From Euperipatoides rowelli (taxonomy: Eukaryota > Onychophora > Udeonychophora > Euonychophora > Peripatopsidae): a stretch of DNA of 14,794 bases. Shown one piece after another: positions 1 through 8,735 of the stretch. The stretch lies in NCBI GenBank assembly GCA_003024985.2, contig PXIH01S0005639.1. One strand, written 5' to 3'. A program made the position numbers and the translations under genes. Positions within the stretch are counted from its first letter, which is position 1; each line of letters opens with the position of its first letter. The notes beneath the pieces were generated by a model, which was not told where the DNA came from, searched no databases, and saw nothing but the letters and a program-made list of their open reading frames with translations.

Positions 1-1403
1 TACCTATTTATAATAATAAAAATTCTAATAAAATAATATCTATAATACAGGCAGCTCTTGTATATTCTATAAGATAGAAGGGGTTTATAAAACTTTATTT
101 GGTGCTAGTATATATTTTAATGTATGTAAATCTGTGGTCTAATCTTATATTATGCTAGAGAATGAATAGTCCAAACCCAGGTGTTAGTAGCCTATGGATT
201 AACCACAGGATGAAGGCTTCATGAACTTAGATCTACAAGAACTCTACTTCTTATGAGGAAAAAAAATTGATTGGTTATGCTTTGTCCTACCTCAGTTTTA
301 ACCGGGAGTCAAACAAATTCCAATATAGGCACACTGGGATAGCAGGGTCGTTCCAAAATATTCCTCACAAGGACAAATTAGTTTTTTTTTTCTTTCTAAC
401 TGATTTTAAACTATAGCTTATGTTGAGATAGAGAAAGCAAATATTCCTGTTTAGATAATAGTGCTGAAAAAGAAATATATACAATAAAAAATTAATTAAA
501 AAAATAAGGCTGACTTCATTAAGTGGGTGACAGGTTTTGCAAGGCTTTGTATTCAATAAGTTAATTGAATACTGCTTCAGTTGTTCCAAGAGAGAATCAC
601 CTACTAGACCTATGTTTATCCATGGCTTAAAGGATAAGGTGGTTGGAAATTTGTTTTAGTTGAATGAAAATGTTTTATGATATAATTATAGCTGCGTTTA
701 AAAATAGATGTTCAAAAGGGTTTAAAAAATAAAAATATGAGAGTGAAACGGTTAGTATAATTAATTGATTCTATTTATTAAGGGATAAAATAAAACAAAT
801 AATTATGTTCAATAGTTAAAAAATTGTTGACCATGTGTTAATATAGTTGTACCCTATTTGACAAAAATATTACCGAGTATGAAAATATTGGAAGTTATAC
901 TATTCTTGACATATAATACTTTTATAATCACAAATAAATCAAAAACTGAATTAAAAATTGAAAAATAAATAACTATCCTATTATTGTGTCATAGGAAAGT
1001 AAAAATCAATTTAAATGATTAAACTAATAAGGACTAACATGACAAAAAAATAAGAATGGTAATAACTCCTTTAACTACAAAAAAAAGTAAAATGACTTTC
1101 ATGTGCTGCAGAGTGCAGATTTATGGATATTTTTTGTCTTCTAGTGTCTATGTGTAGACCATTTCTCGAAAAAAGTGATATGAAGTAAAATTTAAGTTCT
1201 TCTTGTAGTTGATTAAATTTGGTGATATTTTTAAAAAAAAACACAAGTTTGTAGATTGAGCTTGGGTGAAGTTCTAGATGAATTTTTAAAAATTACTTGA
1301 ATTTAAAGTTTGCAGAAAATTATGTATACTTAATGACCAGGTTGAAATTTCTTTGGTTGTGGGCTATAGACGCACTAGGGACGATCAAGATTACAGCTGT
1401 TCG
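1..1403. other. AT-rich non-coding stretch
   Basis: I see no gene in this stretch. It is AT-rich with many A and T runs and stop codons in all frames. The one longer minus-strand open frame (365-589) is built from A/T runs and has no recognisable motif. If the open frame ending at 1404 is a terminal exon, the lower part of this stretch would be its 3' untranslated region, and an AATAAA on the minus strand (plus-strand tttatt at 774-779) is one possible poly(A) signal. Confidence 0.5.
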
Positions 1404-1688
1404 TTATGAAGAGTCAAAGTGTGAAAGATCTCTTTGGTAAGCTGGCCATATGTTTCTTAGGCTAGCAAATTGTATTGGCAATGGGTGAGGTACTCTGTGA
1501 ATTGCTTCGGCTAATCTCTGCTTTAGCTTATTAATCTCACAAAATAATGTTGAATGAAAGTTGCCGTTCTGCTTCCTGCTTTCTGACATCACCTTCAGTT
1601 GATCTAGAGCTGGTGGTTTGACAGTCTCTATAAGCATTTTTTTCAGCAACTTATTTTTCTTGTTGGCTTTGGACTTGTATCTGTGTGG
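1404..1688 (-). CDS. Unidentified open frame, possibly a terminal exon or gene remnant
   Basis: I do not recognise this protein. The frame is open from just below a TAG at 1689-1691 down to the TAA at 1404-1406, giving 94 residues. The first in-frame ATG is at 1637-1635, which would give 77 residues. The composition is unlike the surrounding AT-rich filler: varied codons, few A/T runs, several Pro, Arg, His and Trp residues. The N-terminal part is strongly basic (YKSKANKKNKLLKKM), as in a nuclear localisation or nucleic-acid-binding segment. The middle (EINKLKQRLAEAIHRV) could form an amphipathic helix, and the tail reads RNIWPAYQRDLSHFDSS. On the minus strand a CAG just before the basic segment (about 1680) could be a splice acceptor, but its pyrimidine tract is poor. 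It could be the last exon of a host gene, a retrocopy or a transposon remnant. Confidence 0.35.
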   Translation of the reverse strand, partial: PHRYKSKANKKNKLLKKMLIETVKPPALDQLKVMSESRKQNGNFHSTLFCEINKLKQRLAEAIHRVPHPLPIQFASLRNIWPAYQRDLSHFDSS

Positions 1689-1691
1689 CTA

Positions 1692-2439
1692 AAGTCTACT
1701 GACCGTTTTTGATTATTATGATGCCGCTTGACTGACAAGGTAATGGAATCAAATGAAAATAATTTATAAGTCAAACTTACAATGGATAAAACGTTCTAAT
1801 TAATTATAGAATAATTTCATTTAAAGAGCAATACATATTTACTGATAAACTTTAACTTAAACTGTCCTTATAAAGATCTAATTTTTGATTAATATTTTTA
1901 TTGAACTATTTTATTTAATCACTAATACAATATTCCAATGTGTGAAAATTAAAAAAAAAAAAAATATTATAAGTTTGGTGATGTTATTTTCTCAACACAT
2001 TAAATGTCTTTAAAAATTGAAGCCCTTTTATAAGTGTGCATTGTGATTGTCATGTTTAGAAAAAAGATGCACTGAAAGTGTTAAACAGCAATGAATAAAT
2101 CCATTGACTATAAAGTCCCTACAACTAGGCTATTTTGTCTGTCTGTATGACCAACTTTGAAATCATTCTACCCAGTTCAGGGACTATTTTTGTATGTGAA
2201 TTCTAACTTCTGACGATATATTACATTTAGTCCAGGGCAAAATTACAAAAGCAATTATGCCATTTAAAAAATATTGCAAATTGATAAAAAAAATACAAAT
2301 AGTTTTTAAATATGTAATTAATTAATTAATATACAATTACAACAAAGCAGTATATTAAAACACATACATCATATTCAATTAATCTTTATTCAGTTTAATT
2401 TAGCAAAAATAAGAATGAAATAGATAAAAAGGTTATGAA
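1692..2439. other. AT-rich non-coding stretch
   Basis: No gene or recognisable element is seen. The stretch contains a 14-base A run (1951-1964) and a short tandem of ATTA-type words near 2320-2330. A slightly less AT-rich patch at 2110-2215 has 7-base inverted words (agtccct at 2114-2120, agggact at 2179-2185), too short to call an element. Confidence 0.5.
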
Positions 2440-2792
2440 ATTTGCCAAGACGTTGTGGTGATCGTGTGCCTCCGAGCTAACCACCATGTGCTTGAGTGCA
2501 TACTGAGGTCACATGTATGACCCCAGGCTTGCTCATTACAGAAAATTTTGAATTTATTTCTCGAGTTAGTACATACCTAGTTTTTTTTCATTTCAGAATT
2601 TTCTAAATAAGACTAGGATTCATTAGTTAACTGCGACTGGAATACACAAATTAAGAAAAATGGCTGGCTTTGAAATTAAAGAAGCGCTTATAATTGTTGT
2701 ACAGACATCTATAGCATGTAATTACGATCTGTAAATATTGTAAATAAAAAGGTTTGCCAAAGGGTGAAACATCTTTAAAAAAAAAAAAAAAA
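2440..2792 (+). repeat. Probable tRNA-derived SINE, degraded
   Basis: The left part resembles a tRNA-type RNA polymerase III promoter. TTGCCAAGACG at 2442-2452 matches the A-box consensus TRGCNNAGYNG at 9 of 11 positions. TGTATGACCCC at 2514-2524 matches the B-box GGTTCGANNCC at about 8 of 11. The 61-base gap between them suits a tRNA with a long variable arm (Leu/Ser type) or a SINE head. The words between them, such as cctccgagctaacc, are typical of SINE heads as I recall them. The segment then runs to an AATAAA at 2743-2748 and a pure 16-A tract at 2777-2792, like the tail of a retroposed transcript. I could not define target-site duplications, so the right boundary and the union of head and tail into one unit are inference. 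An unrelated retroposed 3' end next to a SINE head is the alternative. Confidence 0.4.
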
Positions 2793-3172
2793 TATCTGGA
2801 ATTTATTAATAGGGAAATGATATTTAAATTAATTTTAAATTAGCCTAATCTTTTTGTTATTTTGTTAAGCCAAATCTTGCCATTGAACTGCAACTGTAGA
2901 CACAACTTTGAAAACAAAATGAATAGTAGGGAACTGTGTGCGAATCACAAAATTAATTATGTTTGCAATCCTGTGATTTGATCACAGCATTCTGCGATCA
3001 AGGCGATTGAATCAATATGTGTAGTAAACCTCATAAGATACAACATATTGAACTTTTGGCAATCTGATGGGAACAATTTGACCGTGTGAACCAATCAGAA
3101 GTTTGCACCCAGTCAAGTATTTTTAAATTCCAGTATGTTATGAATGCCAGTTAAGCACTTTATATTTTTTAA
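2793..3172. other. Non-coding stretch left of the piggyBac-type element
   Basis: No gene is seen. A patch at 2960-3110 is less AT-rich and holds a small palindrome (tgtgatttgatcaca, around 2971-2985) but shows no coding frame. The stretch ends with TTAA at 3169-3172, the expected target site of a piggyBac-type element that begins at 3173. Confidence 0.5.
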
Positions 3173-3190
3173 CCTTTATGTGACTGGGGA
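3173..3190 (+). repeat. Left terminal inverted repeat of the piggyBac-type element
   Basis: The 18 bases (cctttatgtgactgggga) match the reverse complement of 4149-4166 at 16 positions. They follow TTAA directly, which fixes the left end of the element. Confidence 0.75.
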
Positions 3191-3194
3191 AAAA

Positions 3195-3220
3195 ACACCT
3201 TCTACAGGCGGTGTAGGTAC
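3195..3220 (+). repeat. Left internal inverted repeat of the piggyBac-type element
   Basis: These 26 bases match the reverse complement of 3964-3989 at 21 positions. On this side the repeat lies only four bases inside the terminal repeat. In piggyBac such internal repeats are part of the transposase-binding end structure. Confidence 0.65.
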
Positions 3221-3353
3221 TTTTATGTACCCAGATTCTTTATTTGTAGTTTCTGTTGAAAACATGTATTTTTGATATGTTTAATGATAATTTTTTTTTA
3301 TAATAAGTACAAACAGAATATATATTTTGCCTAGCATGTCAGTCTACCAGTCC

Positions 3354-3405
3354 TGACAAGTCCAGACTTGTTTGACATAAGCAAGTCAGAGCCTTGCTTA
3401 TGTCA
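3354..3405. repeat. Two adjacent perfect hairpins inside the piggyBac-type element
   Basis: The first pairs acaagtc (3356-3362) with gacttgt (3365-3371) across two bases. The second pairs 13 bases (tgacataagcaag, 3373-3385) perfectly with 3393-3405 across a 7-base loop. Such compact stems in an AT-rich relic may be subterminal binding sites or simply old palindromes. No function can be read from them. Confidence 0.6.
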
Positions 3406-3444
3406 TTTGTAGATTATGCCTTCTTGAATGAACAAGTAGTGTTG

Positions 3445-3832
3445 GTGTTCCTAAATTTATAGTTTTTATTGTTTACAATTTATTTTTATAAAGAATTTGT
3501 GATAAATATGGCTAAATTTGCTGCTGGTCTTAGTCTACATCCAATGGGGGAGAAGACGGAGGTATGTTTCTAAAAACTACTTTTTTGTTTTATGATAAAA
3601 AAAATTGGTAAATAATTGCAAGTATTATTGGTAAGTGATATAGTATAACAAAATTATTATAAAGCTAATTTGAAAAGATCAAATTATTACTGAATTACTA
3701 TATTATACCATTCTTCTGAACCATAGACAATGTAAAACCCAAAAAGCTGGTACCACCTGCACAAAGCCAGTTTGCAACGAACATTCTGTGAGCAAACCAA
3801 TATGTGAAAATTGCAACCAACAAGAAGGATGA
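3445..3832 (+). pseudogene. piggyBac-family transposase, C-terminal remnant
   Basis: Two pieces survive in different frames. From 3445 to 3573 the frame reads VFLNL, a stop, FLLFTIYFYKEFVINM, then AKFAAGLSLHPM. This fits the helical end of the piggyBac catalytic region (a hydrophobic helix followed by a KFL..L..L..P pattern). After a non-coding-looking gap, one base out of frame, 3719-3832 encodes a Cys-rich tail ending in TGA at 3830-3832. Its Cys codons lie at 3731, 3758, 3773, 3803 and 3812, with His at 3782: C-x8-C-x4-C-x2-H, then ICENC. This is the zinc-binding C-terminal domain that piggyBac transposases use to bind their element ends. The usual second Cys of the first CxxC and the CxxC spacing around 3758 are missing, so this tail is damaged. 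No DDD catalytic part remains. The first piece is assigned less securely than the Cys-rich tail. Confidence 0.6.
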
Positions 3833-3910
3833 ATATCTTGAGTTTAATTATTATTTTTTTTTTGTAATAGTTGCCACCTTTTTCTAAATAAAAACACTAA
3901 TAAAATCTTT

Positions 3911-3916
3911 NNTTTN
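3911..3916. other. Ambiguous bases (N) in a T-rich run
   Basis: Positions 3911, 3912 and 3916 are N within a T-rich tract. This points to uncertain base calling or consensus in a homopolymer, not to biology. Confidence 0.95.
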
Positions 3917-3963
3917 TTATTTTTTTGTAACTTATTTCATAAAAAAATATATAAAGTACCTGG

Positions 3964-3989
3964 GTACCTACAACGTCATTAGAGGGTGT
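3964..3989 (-). repeat. Right internal inverted repeat of the piggyBac-type element
   Basis: It matches the reverse complement of 3195-3220 at 21 of 26 positions. Here it is about 160 bases from the terminal repeat, against 4 bases on the left side. The nearby words tacctgggtacct (3958-3970) and tacccgggtacct (about 4137-4149) are a short direct repeat around the end. Confidence 0.65.
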
Positions 3990-4148
3990 AAAAACTTTAT
4001 GTAGTAATGCCATGAAAAAAAAAAAAATAACTGAAAAATATTAGTATTCTATAAAAAAGGTTTAGAGAATTCACAAAACAACAGACAGCAGTGACTTTAA
4101 AAACAATAAAAAAAAAACTTCCAAAAATACAAAAGTTACCCGGGTACC

Positions 4149-4166
4149 TTCCCAGTCACACAAAGG
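4149..4166 (-). repeat. Right terminal inverted repeat of the piggyBac-type element
   Basis: The reverse complement of this 18-base segment begins CCTTTGTGTGACTGGGAA and pairs with 3173-3190. It is followed by TACA where a TTAA would be expected. Confidence 0.75.
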
Positions 4167-5099
4167 TACACTGATTTAAAAATTACAATATTTTTTTTAG
4201 AATAATGGCTATAGTGGATAGAAGTGATATGCTCTACCCTATCTATCCTCAAAACTAAAAGTTGTAAATAATTATAATTACATTGGAATAATTATTTATG
4301 TTGTTAGAATAAAGAAATATTATAATTTAAATAGAATATTAAGAATAACATTATATTCTAGGTTTTTGAATAATATTTTCGCTAGTCAAAAGAGTAGTTC
4401 CCCCTGTTCTGTTTCTTCAGTTTATAATTTGTAAGGAGAGGGAGGATATTAGGATATTTTAGTAGTAAGGTAATAAAAAGGATTTAAAAAAATAATGATG
4501 GATCATAATACTAAAAATGTAAAATTATGTTATCAATTTAAAAAACAAACATTGATTTTTTTAAAGAGTACTTGAGTAGAATGCTTGACAAACACCCTAT
4601 GGTGTTGTTTAATCAATCAATTTATTAAGATTTGAAAATATATAGATGATTTATTATTTAAACTCACTAAAAGCTTACAAAAGATGATAAACTTAAGGAG
4701 GGGATAAAATTCAGTTAGTGAATGAAGTGGGCCTTTAAATAATTTTTAATTAATTCCCCATTGTAAGCTCAATTTTAATAATTTATGTATACATTCTTAC
4801 ATCACAGAGGCCATCATTTATTTAGAAATTGTTAAAAACATCTGGGATTTAGTTTAAAAGATAAACTCCTATCTGAGTTCTAAACAAGATAAAAAATTGT
4901 CTGTTATTTTTTTTACAATTTACAAGTTTTTTTTTTTTTTTTTTTTTTTTTAAAGGTCTAGTTACATTGAAAATGAGTGAAATGTTTGGTAATATACAGT
5001 GTATAAATATTAATTAAAAAAATGTACTTAAATGTATAAAACTTTAATCAGAATTAGGCTCAAGTTGGAAATATTCTTCTTAATTGTGATTATCCAATT
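4167..5099. other. AT-rich non-coding stretch with a 25-T run
   Basis: No gene is seen. A run of 25 T lies at 4927-4951. Read on the minus strand this is a poly(A) tract and might be the tail of a retroposed sequence, but no AATAAA at the right spacing and no body sequence could be recognised. Some bases at 4200-4250 form weak inverted words (ggatag / ctatcc). Confidence 0.5.
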
Positions 5100-5280
5100 A
5101 TTGGGCTGGAGATGATGACAATATGTTATAACAAGAGGTTTCTGGAGTTTTCCACTGTTGTTTTCAGTGATAGACACTCAGGCTCAGGAACAGGAAAAAC
5201 ATATTTCTATAAATAGTGTCAAGTACCAGTCTCTTGGTGGTCAGTGTGATAGGAAGAAATGGGGTTATCTACTGCATTGA
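5100..5280 (+). pseudogene. Possible trace of a Pif1/Helitron-type helicase (Walker A region)
   Basis: In one frame (AGT at 5166) the sequence reads SDRHSGSGTGKTYFYK before a TAG at 5214-5216. The core GSGTGKT is a P-loop (Walker A) for ATP binding. The flanking hydrophobic residue and the TYFYK that follows resemble the Pif1-like helicase of Helitron transposons. In the same frame, after stops at 5214 and 5247-5252, residues MGLSTALTIG (5259-5288) fall at about the place where Pif1 proteins carry a STA-TGIA motif. Just upstream, DDNML and EVSGVF in another frame could be the segment before the P-loop. With three stops, at least one frameshift and no later helicase motif seen, this is a short and very decayed fragment at best. 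A chance P-loop match cannot be excluded. Confidence 0.35.
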
Positions 5281-5288
5281 CAATAGGT

Positions 5289-7283
5289 TAATCACATTTT
5301 TATTGGTCATCAGCCATGACTTGTTATTGATAGAATTGCTTTATTGAACATATGTTTGGTTTGGATCAGCTGATCTTTTCTTCATTGATTAAAAATATTT
5401 TCTTTGATTCCTCTGATTAGGGATTTTTTTTAGTATCTCATGGGGAAATTAATAAATGCTATCCATATTGCAGGCTGAACTTTATTTTTGATTAATATTA
5501 GTAAGGGAGTGATCCTTGTAGCACAAAGTAAATATCCCAACACTACAATGTTTCTCAATGGAAGGTAAGATTGGAAGCCACCAGTTTCATACTGCTTCTC
5601 TACTGTACCCCTACATTTTAAAAACCCTTAATGTACACAGAGTGTGGTTTTATACTATGATGTATCAGATCCAACTCTCAGAAATTTATGAAAATCTTAG
5701 TCATTTGGGAAATTTTTGAAACAAAACAAAAGAATCATTTTTTATTTCTAATATTTTTGTAACATATATTACTCACTCAAAGTTTTAAAGAACTTGCTAA
5801 ACCACATGATCAATTAACAAAGGAATTATTATAAAGTTTTTACACATTTTAAACCACTAAATCCTGGTTATTTTTAAGTATCTAAATTCCAATTACATTA
5901 AGGGAAAAGTGATTAAAATCTGAGTCAATTAACCTAATGTATTAGGCAAATTCCTAGAATATTGACCAGTTTGTTTGAAGTAAAAAGTTTGTAAGCTTGG
6001 TATAAATTGTATGGCTTCAGGAGTCAATTGGGAGCAAATAAAATAAATATTCTCATTCCTTTGTGATGGATAATAAAATATATAAGATTTTGATAACTTT
6101 AAAACAATGGATTAAGGTTGAGATCCAGAATCATTGCCTTGATTAGATAATAAAACATAATAGTGACTTTTTAAAAAGGCTCAAATTACAAAATAAAATA
6201 AATTAACTTTATGAATTTATAAAGCAAAAATTTACTTATTTATATAAAATTAAATTGAGAAAATAAGCTGGCGAATATTTATAAAGTAACTTACATAAAG
6301 ATCAAAGAAGCAAAAATTGAACGAGTCTCAAATATCAATAAAATTCAAATTAAATGAAATAGAATACATGACATTATTATATTAAAACATTTAATTTTAC
6401 ATTAATTGACAATTATTATTTGCCCAATGCATTAAGATGGTCTTGAATAAAACAATATTGTTATTGATAAACTATTGATTTAACTTTTACTGAAAAATAT
6501 TAACAGTGAAAAATCATATTTGTGAATAAGACCAAAGAATGATCGCATTTGAAGGGTAAGTATCACCTGAAAACGTATTTGTATTTTATTGTTAATTCTT
6601 TTAGTCTTTGTGCTAAAAATAATCCCTAGCTTATTTTTTTTCAGTTAATTTTATCTAAATTATTTATAAAAACAATTTTAAAGTGTACCTCACAAATATT
6701 ATTTTACAAAATCCGGTCTCATTTTGTTGGCTGGAACATGACACTGCGATGATTGCCAGGAAATCCCTCCCACAAATTGCTTGATAATTAATCAGCCATT
6801 AAGTATATATACACGGTATGGAACAAAAGTTTCTAAAATAAATCATTTGGCCTAATTCTGAGTTAATTTGAATATATGACAAAGTTTAAGAGGCAAATAC
6901 AGTCTTACATATCAAATTTCCTGTAAATATAATCACAAAGAAATACGTTATAAATTTATTTGCAATAATTTTTTTTCTTATGATCTTTTGTTTCTAAAAT
7001 GGCGTCAACTTTTGTATTGCGATACAATAAGAATAAAATTGAAATAATTATTTTTCTTGAATTTTGAATAATTTAAAGTACATAGACAGAGATTCACCAC
7101 GACGAAATGCAGCTGCAAATAAATTTGCAAACAAATCTATCAAATTTGACAATGTAAACAAAAACACTGTATATACTGTAGGCTTATTATAACTCTCGAT
7201 TCAGCAGGAAAAAAGTATGTTTTTTTTTTGTTTTTTTTTTGGCAATTTAAGAGTTTATAGACAGATTCATAATTTTTAAAATT
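5289..7283. other. Long AT-rich stretch without recognisable genes
   Basis: About 2 kb with no open frame of note on either strand. A patch at 5546-5630 (tgtttctcaatgg followed by gtacccctaca) is vaguely like the end of a hAT-type element, but no partner end was found. A less AT-rich patch at 6710-6780 has short readable frames on both strands without recognisable motifs. Short T runs (7219-7241) precede the relic at 7284. Confidence 0.5.
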
Positions 7284-8201
7284 CAGATGCACATAAGATT
7301 TCAATTTGTTGGTAACAAATCTGGCAAATTTATGACATTGTTAACATACAAAAAACTTCTTGATCAACAGGCATATTATAGTAGGCAACTGTACTTGCAT
7401 AATTTTGAAATTGTCCAAGGAACTTCAAAAAGTGCTTTGACGACAAATAATTGTTTCAGTTATACTTGGACTGAATACCAGTTCCCTAAGGAGGCTAATC
7501 AGGTATCCTCAGCTCTATATCATCGTTTACTGAATACAGACTTGTCCTAATTCAAAAAGATCAGATTGGTATCAGATAGATGCACAGGACAAAATAAAAA
7601 TAAAATTGTTTTGTCAATTTGCCTGAAGTGACTCCATCAAGCCCCACATAATATAACTGGAATTGAACTTTATGTATCTGTCAGAGGTCACTCCTTTATT
7701 CCTCCAGATAGAGTATTTGGATACCTTGAAAAGGCATTTAAAAAACATGAAGTGATAGCAAATCCCTGTGATTATCTTGATATAATCAAAACTCATTCAA
7801 CACTAATAAAAGCAGCAGAGAAGTTTGAAATGTATGATTGGCATAAAGAAGCAGACACAAAATATAAAATGCCTGGAGCTTGACATTTTCAGATTTCTAC
7901 CTCAAAACAAATTATTCTTAAATGACAAAGAGGAAATATTGTTCAAATTTTAGTTTGAGTTGAGGTGAATAGTTTTATATGTAGCTGATATAAGACCAGA
8001 GGTAATCCCTCTCGGTAACCTTGAAAAAGTTAATGCAGAAAAAAATTGAAAGATGTTGAAAACCTGCTGAAAGCACATTATGGGCAGGACTGGAGAAACC
8101 ATGACATTTTTGGTTATTTTGTTGATGTGTTATGAAGAGAACAAGAACAAATGTTGCCTTATGAACATGAAGAACAACTGTGCAAGCCTGTGGAAGAATA
8201 A
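7284..8201 (+). pseudogene. Repeat-encoded protein with GQNKN and GHSFIPPDR motifs, C-terminal half, broken
   Basis: Reading from ATG 7287 the frame stays recognisable for about 300 codons. Motifs in order are QQAYYSRQLYLHNF, SYTWTEYQF, DRCTGQNKN, VRGHSFIPPDRVFG and finally KDVENLLKAHYGQDW, ending at TAA 8199-8201. This order matches a large family of repeat-encoded proteins abundant in insects, especially Hemiptera, and in some other invertebrates. I believe it has an RNase H-like, transposase-type fold (compare Pfam DUF7869), but that is from memory. The N-terminal half is absent; the text before 7284 shows no similarity. Stops interrupt the frame at 7548 (TAA), 7629, about 7881, 7920 and later (mostly TGA), with a last one at about 8133. 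The stretch 7981-8040 lies one frame off, so two compensating indels flank it. An AATAAA overlaps the final stop and an 11-A tract starts at 8235. It is dead as a gene. Confidence 0.75.
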
Positions 8202-8735
8202 ATATCCATGCACATATAAAAGAACACTATAATTAAAAAAAAAAATACAAGAATTTAATATTTTTTTCTGTTTTATTTCCTAAATTACCCTGTTGTAGCC
8301 TATTTGGCAAACTTCTCAACAAAAATATTATAGATTTGTAAATAAATTACTGTTAAATTCATTAATCATGCCTGTTTTATTTTTTATCACATGTTAATTG
8401 TTTTGTTTTTTTATTCTAAATGTAATTAACAATTTAAATAAATAATAGATTGGATCACATACAGCAATCTCCATAATCTGTTAAATCAAACATTACAATC
8501 TCCCTGTGATTACTTAAAAGGCAGCAATCTCCAAATTTAAAATAGAAATTACATGATATTAACTTGGTTTACAGTTAAAATGCATATATAATTTAAATTG
8601 TTAATTACAAATAAATTAAATTTGACAAATAATAACTCTAATAAGGGGAGGCAAAATGGTACAACAGTTTTTAAGCTTTATTGTAAAGTTTTGATTAAGT
8701 GAACATTGCTGGGTTTGCAACTAACCCCCTACTAT
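8202..8735. other. AT-rich gap between two relics
   Basis: No gene is seen. An A tract at 8235-8245 follows the upstream relic. The word caatctcc occurs three times (8465-8472, 8496-8503, 8525-8532) at spacings of about 30 bases. The rest is AT-rich filler. Confidence 0.5.

Larger units (their letters stand above)
3173..4166 (+). mobile_element. Shrunken piggyBac-type DNA transposon
   Basis: The element of about 994 bases is bounded by imperfect terminal inverted repeats starting CCTTT (3173-3190 and 4149-4166, 16 of 18 identical). TTAA lies immediately to the left (3169-3172). On the right the corresponding four bases are TACA, so one copy of the TTAA duplication appears mutated; another TTAA lies nine bases further out at 4176-4179. 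A second inverted repeat sits just inside the left tip but far inside the right tip, the asymmetric plan known for piggyBac. Inside is only the C-terminal end of a transposase, about 3445-3832. A full-length element of this family is usually 2-3 kb, so most of the transposase gene has been lost. The internal frame is broken, so the copy cannot move by itself. Family assignment rests on the TTAA, the end layout and the Cys-rich tail together. Confidence 0.75.

Noticed and set aside
300-365. Minus-strand tRNA-like words (GTTTGACTCCC as B box, TATCCCAGTGTG as A box)
   Set aside because: Both words are fair matches, but the gap between them is only about 14-16 bases, too short for a tRNA or SINE promoter, and no A tail is seen.
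365-589. Minus-strand open frame of 74 residues
   Set aside because: It is made largely of A/T-run codons (poly-Lys, Phe/Leu/Ile/Tyr), shows no motif and lies in plain AT-rich DNA, so it is probably a chance frame.
5546-5630. hAT-like terminal words (tgtttctcaatgg, gtacccctaca)
   Set aside because: No opposite terminal repeat and no 8-base duplication could be found, and the match is short.
6805-7035. Possible small MITE with caaaagttt / aacttttg ends
   Set aside because: The inverted words are only 8-12 bases, interrupted, and the same area also gives direct matches; not distinguishable from AT-rich chance.
7614-7796. Minus-strand open frame of 60 residues
   Set aside because: It lies antisense to the GHSFIPPDR region of the plus-strand relic, which explains its composition.
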